Source of the DNA: Streptomyces roseirectus
GTDB taxonomy: Bacteria > Actinomycetota > Actinomycetes > Streptomycetales > Streptomycetaceae
NCBI RefSeq assembly: GCF_014489635.1
Contig: NZ_CP060828.1
Span: 9,598,001 to 9,662,000 of the forward strand
Direction: 5' to 3'
Length of the DNA stretch: 64,000 bases
Below the pieces are notes generated by a model. It was not told where the DNA came from, did no database searches, and was given only the letters and a program-made list of their open reading frames with translations. Both the position numbers and the translations under genes were made by a program. Below are positions 28,393 to 36,688 of the stretch, one piece after another; position 1 is the first letter of the stretch; each line of letters starts with the position of its first letter.

Positions 28393-28459
28393 GGGGAACC
28401 GCCGCCGGTACACGGCCGCGCACCGGCCCCGCCACGACACGATGAATGGGGAACGCCCG

Positions 28460-29428
28460 ATGAAAGTCGGCCTGCTCTTCGACCTGCGCAATCCCGCACA
28501 GTGGCACCGCCCCTGGCCCGATCACTACGCACACGCCCTGGAACTCTGCGAGGAGGCCGACCGGCGCGGCGCCGACGGCGTGTGGTTCACCGAACACCAT
28601 CTCTTCGAGGACGGCTACCTCCCGCAGCCGCTGACGTTCGCGGCCGCCGCCGCGGCACGCACCCGCCGGGTCCGCATCGGCACCTCCGTCATGCTGCCCG
28701 CCCTGCGCGACCCCGCCCACATCGCGGAGGAGGCGGCCGTCGTCGACCTGATCAGCGGCGGACGGCTCGAACTCGGCATGGGCGCGGGATACCGGGTGCC
28801 CGAGTACGAGCTCTTCGGCGCCGACATCTCCCGGCGGTTCACCACGACGGAACGCCACATCGCCGAGATCCGCCGGCTGTGGCAGGAGAAAGCCGTCACC
28901 CCCGGCCCGGTGCAGGACCCCGTACCGCTGTGGGGAGGGTTCTACGGCCCCCGCGGAGGCCGGCTGGCCGGCCGGCTGGGCATCGGCCTGCTGCACATCT
29001 CGCACGACGTCTACGAGCACTACCGGGCCGGACTCGCCGAGGGCGGCCACGACCCGCGGCGCGCACGCGTGTCCGACCTGCTGCCCATCTTCCTGTCCGA
29101 CGACCCGGAGGCCGCCTGGGCCCGCATCGCCCCCCACCTCGCACACCAGCTGAACTCCTACCAGCAGGCGTCGGTGGAGGGCACCGGCAGGCCCGCGCCC
29201 CCGCTGATCGACCCGGACGCGCTGCGCGACCGGACCTCCGACGCCCCGTGGGGAGCGCTCCAGGTCCTCACCCCCGAGGACGCCGCCGCCCGGATCCGGG
29301 AGATGACCGACGGCCTGCCCGTGGAACACCTCATCTTCTGGGCCGACATCGCGGGACTCCCCGACGACCTCGTGCTGCGCAACATGGAGCTCGTCTGCGA
29401 GAAGCTCCCCGCGCTGCTGCCCTCATGA
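28460..29428 (+). CDS. luciferase-like (LLM) flavin-dependent oxidoreductase
   Basis: A 322-residue TIM-barrel protein of the bacterial luciferase / F420-dependent superfamily: GADGVWFTEHHLFEDGYLP, IGTSVMLPALRDPAHIAEE and GRLELGMGAGYRVPEYELFG are the family segments. Enzymes of this kind use FMNH2 or F420H2, so the FMN reductase two genes downstream is a plausible partner, which would make a two-component monooxygenase. Start 28460 was preferred to 28442 because GGGGAA lies at good spacing. The stop overlaps the exporter start. Confidence 0.87.
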   Translation: MKVGLLFDLRNPAQWHRPWPDHYAHALELCEEADRRGADGVWFTEHHLFEDGYLPQPLTFAAAAAARTRRVRIGTSVMLPALRDPAHIAEEAAVVDLISGGRLELGMGAGYRVPEYELFGADISRRFTTTERHIAEIRRLWQEKAVTPGPVQDPVPLWGGFYGPRGGRLAGRLGIGLLHISHDVYEHYRAGLAEGGHDPRRARVSDLLPIFLSDDPEAAWARIAPHLAHQLNSYQQASVEGTGRPAPPLIDPDALRDRTSDAPWGALQVLTPEDAAARIREMTDGLPVEHLIFWADIAGLPDDLVLRNMELVCEKLPALLPS

Positions 29429-30663
29429 CCGCCCTGCCCGCCCCCGGCACCGGACCGACCCGCGAAGGGGCCCGCGGCCAGGACCCGAGGCTGTGGGGCC
29501 TGCTGTTCGTCCTCTCGGGCAACATGGTCCTGGACGCCCTGGAGGTCTCCGTCGTACTCGTGGCACTGCCCACGATCAGCGCGGACCTCGGACTGTCCCT
29601 GTGGCGGGTGCAGTGGCTGATGAGCGGTTTCGCCCTCGGCTTCGCCGCGCTGCTCGTGCTCGGACCGTGGGTGAACGCCCGGTTCGGGCGCCGGCGCGCC
29701 TACCTCGCGGCCATGTTCGTCTTCGCCCTCGCCTCGGTCGCCGGCGGCCTGACCGACAGCACGGCGCTGCTCATCGCCACCCGGGTGGTCAAGGGCCTCT
29801 GCGCCGCTGTCACCGCCCCCAGCGGACTGGCCATCATCAGCACGGCCTTCCGGGAACCGGCACAGCAGCGCCGGGCCGTCTCCGTCTACTCCCTGTTCGG
29901 CGCGGCCGGGTTCACCACGGGGCTGCTGCTGTCCGGCGTCCTGGTCGAGGCGGACTGGCGGTGGACGTTCCTGTTTCCCGCGCCCATCGCGCTGCTGCTG
30001 CTGTGGTACGGGCGCCGCCTGATCCCCGCCGTCCCCCGGACGCAGGCCCGGGCCTCGATCGACCTCACGGTGCTGCGGGACGGCCGGCTGGTGCGCGCGG
30101 CCCTGTGCGCGGCGGCGCTCAACGGCTCCTACATCGGGCTGCTGCTGCTCGTCACCTTCCAGACGGCGGGGCCCGACATCGCCTGGGCTCCCTGGCAGAC
30201 GGCGCTCTGCCTGCTGCCCGCCTGCCTGCCGCTGGCCCTCACGGTGCCGTTCGCCGGCCGTCTCGTCGGCCGCTTCGGCACCCAGCGCCTCATCGCCGTG
30301 GGCGCCCTGACCCCGGTGGCCGGCCAGGCGCTCTACCTGTGGCAACCACAGGCCGAGCCGTACCCGGCCCGGCTGCTGCCCGCACTGCTCCTGGTGGGGT
30401 CGGGCTTCGTGCTCTCCTTCGCCGCCCTGAACATGCAGGCGACAGCCACGATCCCGGCCGCCGACCGGGGTTCGGCGGTGCCGCTCTACCAGACGGCGGT
30501 CCAGCTCAGCTCGGTCGCCGTGCTGCCGCTGGTCGCCCTTCTGCTCGCCTCGGCCGACAGCCGCCGGCCCGCGCTGGCCCTCATCACGGCGGTGGGCGCG
30601 GCCGGCCTGCTCATCGCCCTCACCGGGCTGCGACCCGGCACCGACCGAAAGGGACAGGCATGA
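29425..30663 (+). CDS. MFS exporter
   Basis: A 412-residue membrane protein with about 12 helices. It starts with helix LLFVLSGNMVLDALEVSVVLVALPTI, here abbreviated to its key part VLDALEVSVVLVALPTI, the D1 motif of drug:proton antiporters, followed by the loop ARFGRRRAYL and the helix-5 motif LFGAAGFTTGLLLSGVL. It is the second exporter of the cluster; the other, at 6545-7999, is separately regulated and carries a TTA codon. It is coupled by ATGA on both sides, so it is co-produced with the LLM enzyme and the flavin reductase. Confidence 0.88.
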   Translation: MTALPAPGTGPTREGARGQDPRLWGLLFVLSGNMVLDALEVSVVLVALPTISADLGLSLWRVQWLMSGFALGFAALLVLGPWVNARFGRRRAYLAAMFVFALASVAGGLTDSTALLIATRVVKGLCAAVTAPSGLAIISTAFREPAQQRRAVSVYSLFGAAGFTTGLLLSGVLVEADWRWTFLFPAPIALLLLWYGRRLIPAVPRTQARASIDLTVLRDGRLVRAALCAAALNGSYIGLLLLVTFQTAGPDIAWAPWQTALCLLPACLPLALTVPFAGRLVGRFGTQRLIAVGALTPVAGQALYLWQPQAEPYPARLLPALLLVGSGFVLSFAALNMQATATIPAADRGSAVPLYQTAVQLSSVAVLPLVALLLASADSRRPALALITAVGAAGLLIALTGLRPGTDRKGQA

Positions 30664-31292
30664 CAGAACCGGCCACAGCGGATCCAGCGCCCCCGGCCTC
30701 CGACACGGGGCCGATCCGGCTGACGGTGATCATCGCGAGCGTGCGCGAGGGGCGGCTCGGCCCCGTCGTCGCGACCTGGTTCACCGAACGGGCCACGGCC
30801 CACGACGACGTCGTCGTCCGGGTCGTCGACCTGCGCGCGTACCCGCTGCCCCTGGTCATGCCCGAGCCCGGCCACGCCCCGCCGCCGGACGCCGCCCGCG
30901 TACGGCGACTGCTGGCCGGACAGCTGGCCGAGGCCGACGCGTTCGTCGTGGTCACGCCCGAGTACAACCACACCGTTCCGGCGGCACTGAAGAACGCCAT
31001 CGACTGGTTCCACGAGGAATGGGCCGCCAAGCCCGTCGGCTTCGTCTCCTACGGCGGGCTGAGCGGGGGCCTTCGGGCCGTGGAGCACCTGCGGCAGATC
31101 TTCGCCGAACTGCACACGGTCTCCGTACGTGACTCGGTGAGCTTCCACAACGCGTGGGACCGGTTCGACGAGCGGGGCCGTCCGCTGAACCCGCAGGACT
31201 GCGAAGGCGCGGCGAAGGTGCTGCTGGACCAGCTCACCTGGTGGGGGCGGGTACTGCGCCGGGCCCGGAGCGAACGGCCGTACGGGACATGA
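30660..31292 (+). CDS. NAD(P)H-dependent FMN reductase (flavodoxin fold)
   Basis: A 210-residue flavodoxin-like reductase. IASVREGRLGPVVATWF is the FMN phosphate loop and TPEYNHTVPAALKNAIDW the second flavin-binding segment. The family includes flavin, quinone and chromate reductases. Here it could supply FMNH2 to the LLM enzyme or reduce a quinone intermediate. ATG 30660 overlaps the exporter stop, and its own stop overlaps the start of a 46-residue ORF. Confidence 0.88.
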   Translation: MTEPATADPAPPASDTGPIRLTVIIASVREGRLGPVVATWFTERATAHDDVVVRVVDLRAYPLPLVMPEPGHAPPPDAARVRRLLAGQLAEADAFVVVTPEYNHTVPAALKNAIDWFHEEWAAKPVGFVSYGGLSGGLRAVEHLRQIFAELHTVSVRDSVSFHNAWDRFDERGRPLNPQDCEGAAKVLLDQLTWWGRVLRRARSERPYGT

Positions 31293-31429
31293 CGGCGGAC
31301 CGGACGACGGTGATCGCGCAGACGGCCGAGCACCCGCCGAAGGCCCTGGTGGACGCGCCCGCGCCCTTGCTGGCGGGAGAGGACGAGCGGGAACCGGAGG
31401 AGTCGCACATCCTGCGCGGCATCGACTGA
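31289..31429 (+). CDS. 46-residue coupled small ORF
   Basis: A very short gene whose ATG overlaps the stop of the flavin reductase (ATGA), continuing a chain of four such overlaps. The product is acidic at the end (EDEREPEESHILRGID) with a proline-alanine middle (PAPLL) and no membrane segment. It resembles no family I know. The overlap and a terminator hairpin just after the stop favour real translation; size and lack of homology argue caution. Confidence 0.5.
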   Translation: MTADRTTVIAQTAEHPPKALVDAPAPLLAGEDEREPEESHILRGID

Positions 31430-31456
31430 GACCGCGGGAGCGGGAAGGAGCGGCCC

Positions 31457-31497
31457 CGGCCGGCGGACGGCAGGAGAGCGATGCCGTCCGCCGGCCG
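31457..31497. terminator. bidirectional hairpin closing the cluster
   Basis: A perfect 16-base-pair GC-rich stem (31457-31472 with 31482-31497) and 9-base loop, placed between convergent genes 28 bases after the small ORF and 22 bases before the permease stop. There is no T-run, as is common in Streptomyces. Confidence 0.8.
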
Positions 31498-31519
31498 AGG
31501 CCGGGCCCGGGAGCGGACG

Positions 31520-32773
31520 TCAGGACCAGGGCAGCACCAGCGCCCCCCACGCCACCACCGGCCCCAGCGCCACGATGCCCGTCGTGTAGCCGATGACCTG
31601 GCGGTAGAAGCGCCGGGGATCGACGCCGCGCGCGTTGCTGAGGACGAGCGCCCCGTTGGTGGAGAAGGGCGAGGTGTCGACGATGGTCGTGGAGACGGCG
31701 AGCGCGGCGATGAGGCCGGCGGCGCTGAGGTGGGAGGAGAGCAGCAGGGGGACGGCGATCGGGATGATCGCGGTGAGGATCGCCGTCGAGGAGGCGAACG
31801 CGGAGGTGACGGCCACGGTGAAGCAGAGCAGCAGGGCGACGACGAGCGGCGCGCCCAGGTTCGCGGCGTGCTCGGAGACGTTCTCGATGACGCCGGCCTT
31901 CTCCAGCATCGCGATGTACGTCATCATCCCCGCGACCAGGAGCAGCGTGGACCAGCTGACCCCGTCGACGGCCTTCTCCTGCCGCTTCATGTCCACCAGC
32001 GCGAGCAGCGCGCCCGCGGCCAGCGCGAGGAACCCGATCTCCAGGTGGAAGCCGAGCGCGCCGACGACCAGGGCCAGCAGACAGCCGAGGGTGAGCCACT
32101 GCCGCCAGTCGGGCCTGCCGGAGACGCCGAGGTCGTCGTCCCCGGCCTCCCGCACCACGCCCTCGGCCAGCGGCGCCGGACGCTTCGCCAGCAGGACGTA
32201 GGTGAGCACCGCCAGCAGCAGGTTGATCACGAAGCTCGCGGTGAACAGCGTCACCGCCGACACGTGCAGGTCGGTCTTGTCGACGAGCCCGAGCACCAGC
32301 GCACCGGACACGGCCAGCGGGGAGAACGCCCCCGCATGCCCGCCGCTGATCACCATCATGCCGACGACCAGCGGATTGAGCTTGTACCGGTAAGCGAAGT
32401 TCATGCCGATCGGCGCGAGGATCGCGACCGCCGCCGGGGTGAACGTCCCGAACGCCGTCAGCAGCGCCGCCACCAGGAACAGCACCCAGGGAATGAGCTG
32501 CACCCTGCCCCGCACCAGCCGCACCCCGGCCAGCACGAGCCAGTCGATGGTCCCGTTGCGCCGGGCGACGGAGAACAGGTACGTGACACCGACGATGGTG
32601 ACGAACAGCTTCGCCGGGAACCCGTCGAACAGCTCGTCCTCGGTGAGGCCCAGCGAGGCGGTACCGACCGCGAAGGTGGCGACGAAGGCGAGGATGCCCA
32701 GGTTGATCGGCAGCACGGTGCCGACCACGAACATCACCAACAGGGCGCCTATGGAGATCACTTCAGCAGACAT
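31520..32773 (-). CDS. MatC/SLC13-type carboxylate permease
   Basis: A 417-residue inner-membrane transporter with about 11 helices. The opening, with LPINLGILAFVATFAVG, matches the dicarboxylate carrier MatC N-terminal domain, and the C-terminal SPFSTNGALVLSN is a typical re-entrant loop. Probably imports a di- or tricarboxylate. Its partner gene upstream encodes a PrpF-family isomerase, 109 bases away on the same strand, and both are likely controlled by the divergent LysR at 34160. Confidence 0.85.
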   Translation of the reverse strand: MSAEVISIGALLVMFVVGTVLPINLGILAFVATFAVGTASLGLTEDELFDGFPAKLFVTIVGVTYLFSVARRNGTIDWLVLAGVRLVRGRVQLIPWVLFLVAALLTAFGTFTPAAVAILAPIGMNFAYRYKLNPLVVGMMVISGGHAGAFSPLAVSGALVLGLVDKTDLHVSAVTLFTASFVINLLLAVLTYVLLAKRPAPLAEGVVREAGDDDLGVSGRPDWRQWLTLGCLLALVVGALGFHLEIGFLALAAGALLALVDMKRQEKAVDGVSWSTLLLVAGMMTYIAMLEKAGVIENVSEHAANLGAPLVVALLLCFTVAVTSAFASSTAILTAIIPIAVPLLLSSHLSAAGLIAALAVSTTIVDTSPFSTNGALVLSNARGVDPRRFYRQVIGYTTGIVALGPVVAWGALVLPWS

Positions 32774-32882
32774 CTTTGTCCTTGGTGCGGGTGGGGACGG
32801 GGAGACGCGCACCCGAGGGCACGCGGACGTCCCGGTGCGGCCGGCGGGGGACCGGCCCGGCCGGGACGAGGATCGTCGCGGC

Positions 32883-33992
32883 TCAGGCGGCCCTGACACC
32901 GCCCGAATGCGGAACGTAGATCCGGGCGTCGGCCAGCAGCCGCGCCGCCCGCCGCACGGTGACCCGGCGCGGCAGACCGTCCTCGACGTCGGCGCAGCGC
33001 ACCGCGACGACGCCCGCCGGCGTGCCGACGCGCAGCCACTCGGAGGTCGGCCCGCCCGCCGCCCGCGCGACCACGGACCCCTCCAGCAGCCCGGCCGCCG
33101 CGACCGCGACGGCGGAGGTCAGCCCGATCGCGGGGTGCGGCGCGTTCATGGAGAGCATCCGCACCGACACGTCGTAGTCCCCGGCACCGACCGGCTCCCC
33201 GAGCGTGGTCGTGTACGGCGCGGGCGGGCCGACCAGCCCCACCTTGGGCACCGCGTCCCCCGGCTCCGCACCCGCCGCCACCAGCCCCATCAGCACGGCG
33301 GCGGCATGCCGGACCGAGCGCAGCCAGGCGACGTCCGCGCCCATCCGCTCCAGCGACTCGACCCCGGTGCGCCCGGCGCTCGCCGCGTCGACCAGGACCA
33401 CCGGGGCGCCCGCAGTCACCATGCTCACGCGCACCGGCCCGGCACCGCCGACCCGCAGCTCCTCGGCGGCGCGCCCGGTGGGCAGCAGCGCGACGGCAGG
33501 ATCCCGGAAGGTGAGGCCGACCCCGACCCCGCCCGCCCGCGTCCCCGGCACCGTCTGGCTGCCGAAGTGGCTCACCACACCCCCGGGCGTGTCCACGAGC
33601 CCTTCCAGGACCGCGCCCGTGTTGGTGTTGCGCATCACCACGCGCGTCCGGTCACCGGTGACCGGCACCAGCCCCTTGGCCACCGCGTACAGGGCCACGC
33701 CCGTCGCACAGTTGCCGCAGTTGCTCGTCCACTCCACCGCCCCCGTCCCGATGCCGACCTGCGCGAACAGGTAGTCGACGTCGACGCCGGGCTCGGGGGA
33801 GACGCCGACCACGGCCGCCTTCGAGGTGGTGGGGGTCGCCCCGCCCACCCCGTCCAGCTCGACGGGGTCGGTGGCGCCGTACGCGGCGACCAGCAGTCGT
33901 TCGAGGTCGGCGCGGTCGGCGGGGACCTCGACCTGGCTGAACAGCCAGCACTTGCTGGTGCCACCACGCACCAGGGTCGCGGGAATGTGCAC
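32883..33992 (-). CDS. PrpF-family isomerase (4-oxalomesaconate tautomerase-like)
   Basis: A 369-residue protein of the diaminopimelate-epimerase fold. ATLVRGGTSKCWLF at the start and SNCGNCATG (catalytic cysteine region) and MNAPHPAIGLTSAVAVAAA later are family marks. Members isomerise unsaturated tricarboxylates such as aconitates and oxalomesaconate. The start is GTG 33992 with AGGAAGAG upstream. It forms a two-gene unit with the permease; the transported acid is probably the substrate or precursor. Confidence 0.85.
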   Translation of the reverse strand: MHIPATLVRGGTSKCWLFSQVEVPADRADLERLLVAAYGATDPVELDGVGGATPTTSKAAVVGVSPEPGVDVDYLFAQVGIGTGAVEWTSNCGNCATGVALYAVAKGLVPVTGDRTRVVMRNTNTGAVLEGLVDTPGGVVSHFGSQTVPGTRAGGVGVGLTFRDPAVALLPTGRAAEELRVGGAGPVRVSMVTAGAPVVLVDAASAGRTGVESLERMGADVAWLRSVRHAAAVLMGLVAAGAEPGDAVPKVGLVGPPAPYTTTLGEPVGAGDYDVSVRMLSMNAPHPAIGLTSAVAVAAAGLLEGSVVARAAGGPTSEWLRVGTPAGVVAVRCADVEDGLPRRVTVRRAARLLADARIYVPHSGGVRAA

Positions 33993-34135
33993 GTCTGAAG
34001 CTCTTCCTGGATCAAGGGGAGGGAAGACACCGAGACCGCGTGACGGCCGTGTTGCGGGCCGGTGAACAGCTCGGTGACTGCGCAGACCTTGACAGAGGCG
34101 TGCCTTCGGAACAATCGCAGTTCGCTTCACCAGGG

Positions 34136-34150
34136 TTTAGCTCGGCTAAA
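34136..34150. promoter_or_regulatory. LysR-box palindrome
   Basis: TTTAGC-TCG-GCTAAA is a perfect inverted repeat of the T-N11-A form, ending 9 bases before the LysR start codon and within the divergent promoter to the PrpF gene. Confidence 0.65.
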
Positions 34151-34159
34151 GTCACCGGC

Positions 34160-35113
34160 ATGCTCAACGTCCGCCGCCTGCTGCTGCTCACCGAGGCCAC
34201 CGAACGCGGTTCGCTCACCGCCGCCGCGCAGGCCCTCGGCATGACCACCTCCGCCGCCTCCCAGCAGATGTCCCTCCTCGAACAGGAGGCGGGCCAGCCC
34301 CTCATCGAGCGCCTGCCCCGGGGCATCCGCCCCACCCCGCCGGGCGCCGCCCTGGCCGAACGCGGCCGGGCCATCCGCCGTGAACTGCGCGCCGCCCAGG
34401 CCGACCTGGACTCCTTCGCCGCCCTCGACCAAGGCACCCTGCGGCTCGGCTCGTTCCCCACCGCGAGCGCGTCCCTGCTGCCGCTGGCCCTCACCCGCTT
34501 CCGCCGCCGCCACGCCGGGATCCGCATCGAGGTGCGCGCCGGAGTCCTCGCCGAACTCCGGGAGATGCTGCACACCGGCGAAGTGGAGCAGGGCCTGCTG
34601 TGGGACTACGAGTGGAACCGCCTCGACGACTCCTCCCTCGCCCTCACCCACCTCCTCGACGACCCCACCGTCCTCGTCGTCCCCGCCGACTCACCCCTGC
34701 GCACCCACCCCGCCGCACGCCTCAGCGACCTCGCCGACCAGGAGTGGATCATCCGCGCCGACAACCACCCCGTCGCCGACGTCCTGCGCCGCAGCTGCCG
34801 CCAGGCGGGGTTCGAGCCGCGCATCGCCTACTCCTCGCACGACTACCAGGAGGCCCAGGCCATGGTCGCCGCCGGCCTCGGCATCGCCCTTGCACCCCGC
34901 CTCGCCCTCACCAGCCGCCGCAGCGACGTCCGCCTCCTGCCGTTCGCCTCCGACGTCCCCGCCCCCACCCGCCGCATCCTCCTCGCCCGCGCCGCGACCC
35001 GCCCCGCCACCCCGCCCGCACAGGCGATGGCCCGCGTCCTGCGGACGGTGGCACAACGGTTCACCGCGCCGGACCTGCACCGGACACAACTCGGCGCGGT
35101 GCGGAGGGGATGA
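34160..35113 (+). CDS. LysR-family regulator of the carboxylate unit
   Basis: A 317-residue LysR protein. Residues 3-62 are the winged helix (RRLLLLTEATERGSLTAAAQ, then TSAASQQMSLLEQEAGQPL), followed by a substrate-binding domain starting near residue 88 (GTLRLGSFPTASASLLPLAL). It is divergent from the PrpF-permease pair with a LysR box at 34136-34150, the classic layout for an activator responding to the imported acid or its product. ATG 34160 is the only start before the helix-turn-helix. Confidence 0.88.
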   Translation: MLNVRRLLLLTEATERGSLTAAAQALGMTTSAASQQMSLLEQEAGQPLIERLPRGIRPTPPGAALAERGRAIRRELRAAQADLDSFAALDQGTLRLGSFPTASASLLPLALTRFRRRHAGIRIEVRAGVLAELREMLHTGEVEQGLLWDYEWNRLDDSSLALTHLLDDPTVLVVPADSPLRTHPAARLSDLADQEWIIRADNHPVADVLRRSCRQAGFEPRIAYSSHDYQEAQAMVAAGLGIALAPRLALTSRRSDVRLLPFASDVPAPTRRILLARAATRPATPPAQAMARVLRTVAQRFTAPDLHRTQLGAVRRG

Positions 35114-35165
35114 CGGCGAGCAGGTGCCGCGAGTCAACTGCCTCGCAGCACCGGCGAGTTGACTA

Positions 35166-36377
35166 CTAACGCTTCAACTCCCGCCCCCCGAACGGCCCCG
35201 TCCCCGTCACCTCGGCCCACCACATCCCCAGGCTCTCCTGGTCCAACGCCCCCCACTCCGGCGTCTCCAGGACCAGCCCGCGCCCGAGCCGCCGGCCCAG
35301 CTCCACCATGGCCTGCCCGGACGGCGCGCGGTCCGCGTCGTACGCGGCCAGGGCCTCCGTCCAGGTCGCCGTCGAGGTGAGCGCGGCTTCGAGGACGGTG
35401 GCGTCCTGGAGCGCCTTGACGGCGCCGGCGCCGGTGTGCGGGCGGGCGACCGTCGCGGCGTCGCCCACCAGGAAGGCCCGGCCGACCGCGTAGTGGGGCG
35501 CCGTGAAGTCGTACAGGGGCTGGAGGAAGAGTTCGTCGTGGGTCGTCGCGCGCACCAGGCCGCCCCAGAAGGCGGGCAGCAACTCGTCGGCCACATGGGC
35601 GAGATGGGCGCGCAGCCCGTCGCCCGCCGTGCCGGGCGGCAGGCTCGTCGGCGTCCGCATGCCCTGGTCGAGGCCGGCCGGCGGGACGGTGTAGAGGACC
35701 CAGTTGACGCGGTGCCCGCCGGCCCCGTCCGGGATGCGGTACACGACGAGATGGCCGCCCGGGAAGACGACGTACGCGCACTCGTCCTCGGCCCACAGCT
35801 CCGCGTCGCCCAGCCGCTCCACCGGGTAGGCGCCGCGCCAGGCCAGGTAACCGGCGTACTCGGGCAGGACGTCGGCGTACAGCGCGGCCCGGACGGTCGA
35901 GCGGTAGCCGTCCGCGCCGATCACCACGTCGTAGCGCTCGGTCCGCCCGCCCGCGTGCACCTCGGCGCCCCCGGGCGTGAACTCGACGGCCTCGATCGCC
36001 GAACCGGCCCGGAAGTCCGCCGTCGCCGGCACCCGGCCGCGCAACTCCCGCCACAGCGGACCCCAGTTGTAGCTGTGGAACGGGAACGGATCCGTCGCGA
36101 TCGCCCGGCCCAGGGGGCTGCGGACGTCGCTGTCGTCGCGGACGTACCAGCGCCGGCGGGTTATCGGCACCCACGGGACGGCCGCGTCGATGTACCCCGC
36201 CGACTCCAGCTCCGCGTGCCGGGCGTTGTGCACGGCCACCCCGACGCCGCGTTCGGCGAGGCCGTCCGCCGCGCGCTCGTACACGGTGATGTCCTCGGCC
36301 CCGCCGCGCTCCAGCGCGATCGACGCCGCGCACCCCGCGATGCTCCCGCCGACGATCGCGACCCTGCCACCACGCAT
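35166..36377 (-). CDS. FAD-dependent monooxygenase
   Basis: A 403-residue flavin hydroxylase. It has VAIVGGSIAGCAASIALERGG (FAD loop), VIGADGYRSTVRAAL (DG motif) and FLVGDAATVARPHTGAGAVKAL (GD motif). The pattern GGSIAG and the ARPHTGAG segment resemble dihydroxypyridine-hydroxylase-like enzymes. The start at 36377 follows GGGAGTGAG and begins at the FAD loop. It stands on the minus strand between the LysR gene and an MFS gene; the substrate is unknown. Confidence 0.85.
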   Translation of the reverse strand: MRGGRVAIVGGSIAGCAASIALERGGAEDITVYERAADGLAERGVGVAVHNARHAELESAGYIDAAVPWVPITRRRWYVRDDSDVRSPLGRAIATDPFPFHSYNWGPLWRELRGRVPATADFRAGSAIEAVEFTPGGAEVHAGGRTERYDVVIGADGYRSTVRAALYADVLPEYAGYLAWRGAYPVERLGDAELWAEDECAYVVFPGGHLVVYRIPDGAGGHRVNWVLYTVPPAGLDQGMRTPTSLPPGTAGDGLRAHLAHVADELLPAFWGGLVRATTHDELFLQPLYDFTAPHYAVGRAFLVGDAATVARPHTGAGAVKALQDATVLEAALTSTATWTEALAAYDADRAPSGQAMVELGRRLGRGLVLETPEWGALDQESLGMWWAEVTGTGPFGGRELKR

Positions 36378-36416
36378 GCCACTCACTCCCAGTTTGCTGT
36401 TGTGCACGCCGCGATC

Positions 36417-36641
36417 CTAGGCGGACGACCGCGAACTCCCCGGCGCCGGGCGGCCGGAGAGGGCGGACGCGGCCAGCGGACGGGGCGCGCCCAGCGGCGG
36501 ATCGCGTCGACCGTGTCCTCCGGCCTCGCGCACCGTCTCCCGGCTCGCGGCGACCCGCGCCGGCAGGGTGTCCTCGCCGTACTCCGGGTGCCGGGCGAAG
36601 CCGATGAGGACTGGATCCAGCCCGATGTCCGTGTTCCCCAC
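36417..36641 (-). CDS. possible small hypothetical protein
   Basis: A 74-codon frame starting at GTG 36641 (MGNTDIGLDPVLIGFARH and onward) and stopping at 36417. The N-terminal half looks protein-like and TACATC lies just upstream, as in leaderless genes, but there is no ribosome site and the C-terminal half is alanine-proline-arginine rich. I recognise no family. It may be a remnant. Confidence 0.3.
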   Translation of the reverse strand: MGNTDIGLDPVLIGFARHPEYGEDTLPARVAASRETVREAGGHGRRDPPLGAPRPLAASALSGRPAPGSSRSSA

Positions 36642-36688
36642 GCCTGATGTATCCGCATACCGTCCGGTGACGGCGGTGCGGATGGCCC

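Larger units (their letters stand above)
2868..31429. other. type II polyketide (angucycline-type) biosynthetic gene cluster
   Basis: The extent is inferred from function. The core 16506-28392 encodes carboxylase subunits, E-type oxygenase, cyclase, minimal PKS, ketoreductase, aromatase and M-type fusion in the order of the urdamycin and gaudimycin clusters. Upstream genes (P450, SDRs, methyltransferase, exporter, seven regulators) and the coupled downstream row (LLM oxidoreductase, exporter, flavin reductase, small ORF) are consistent with tailoring, export and control. The left limit is set by the rhamnosidase wreck, the right limit by a strong hairpin at 31457-31497 and a catabolic permease. 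No glycosyltransferase, deoxysugar or amide-forming gene is seen. The product class is inferred, not shown. Confidence 0.85.
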
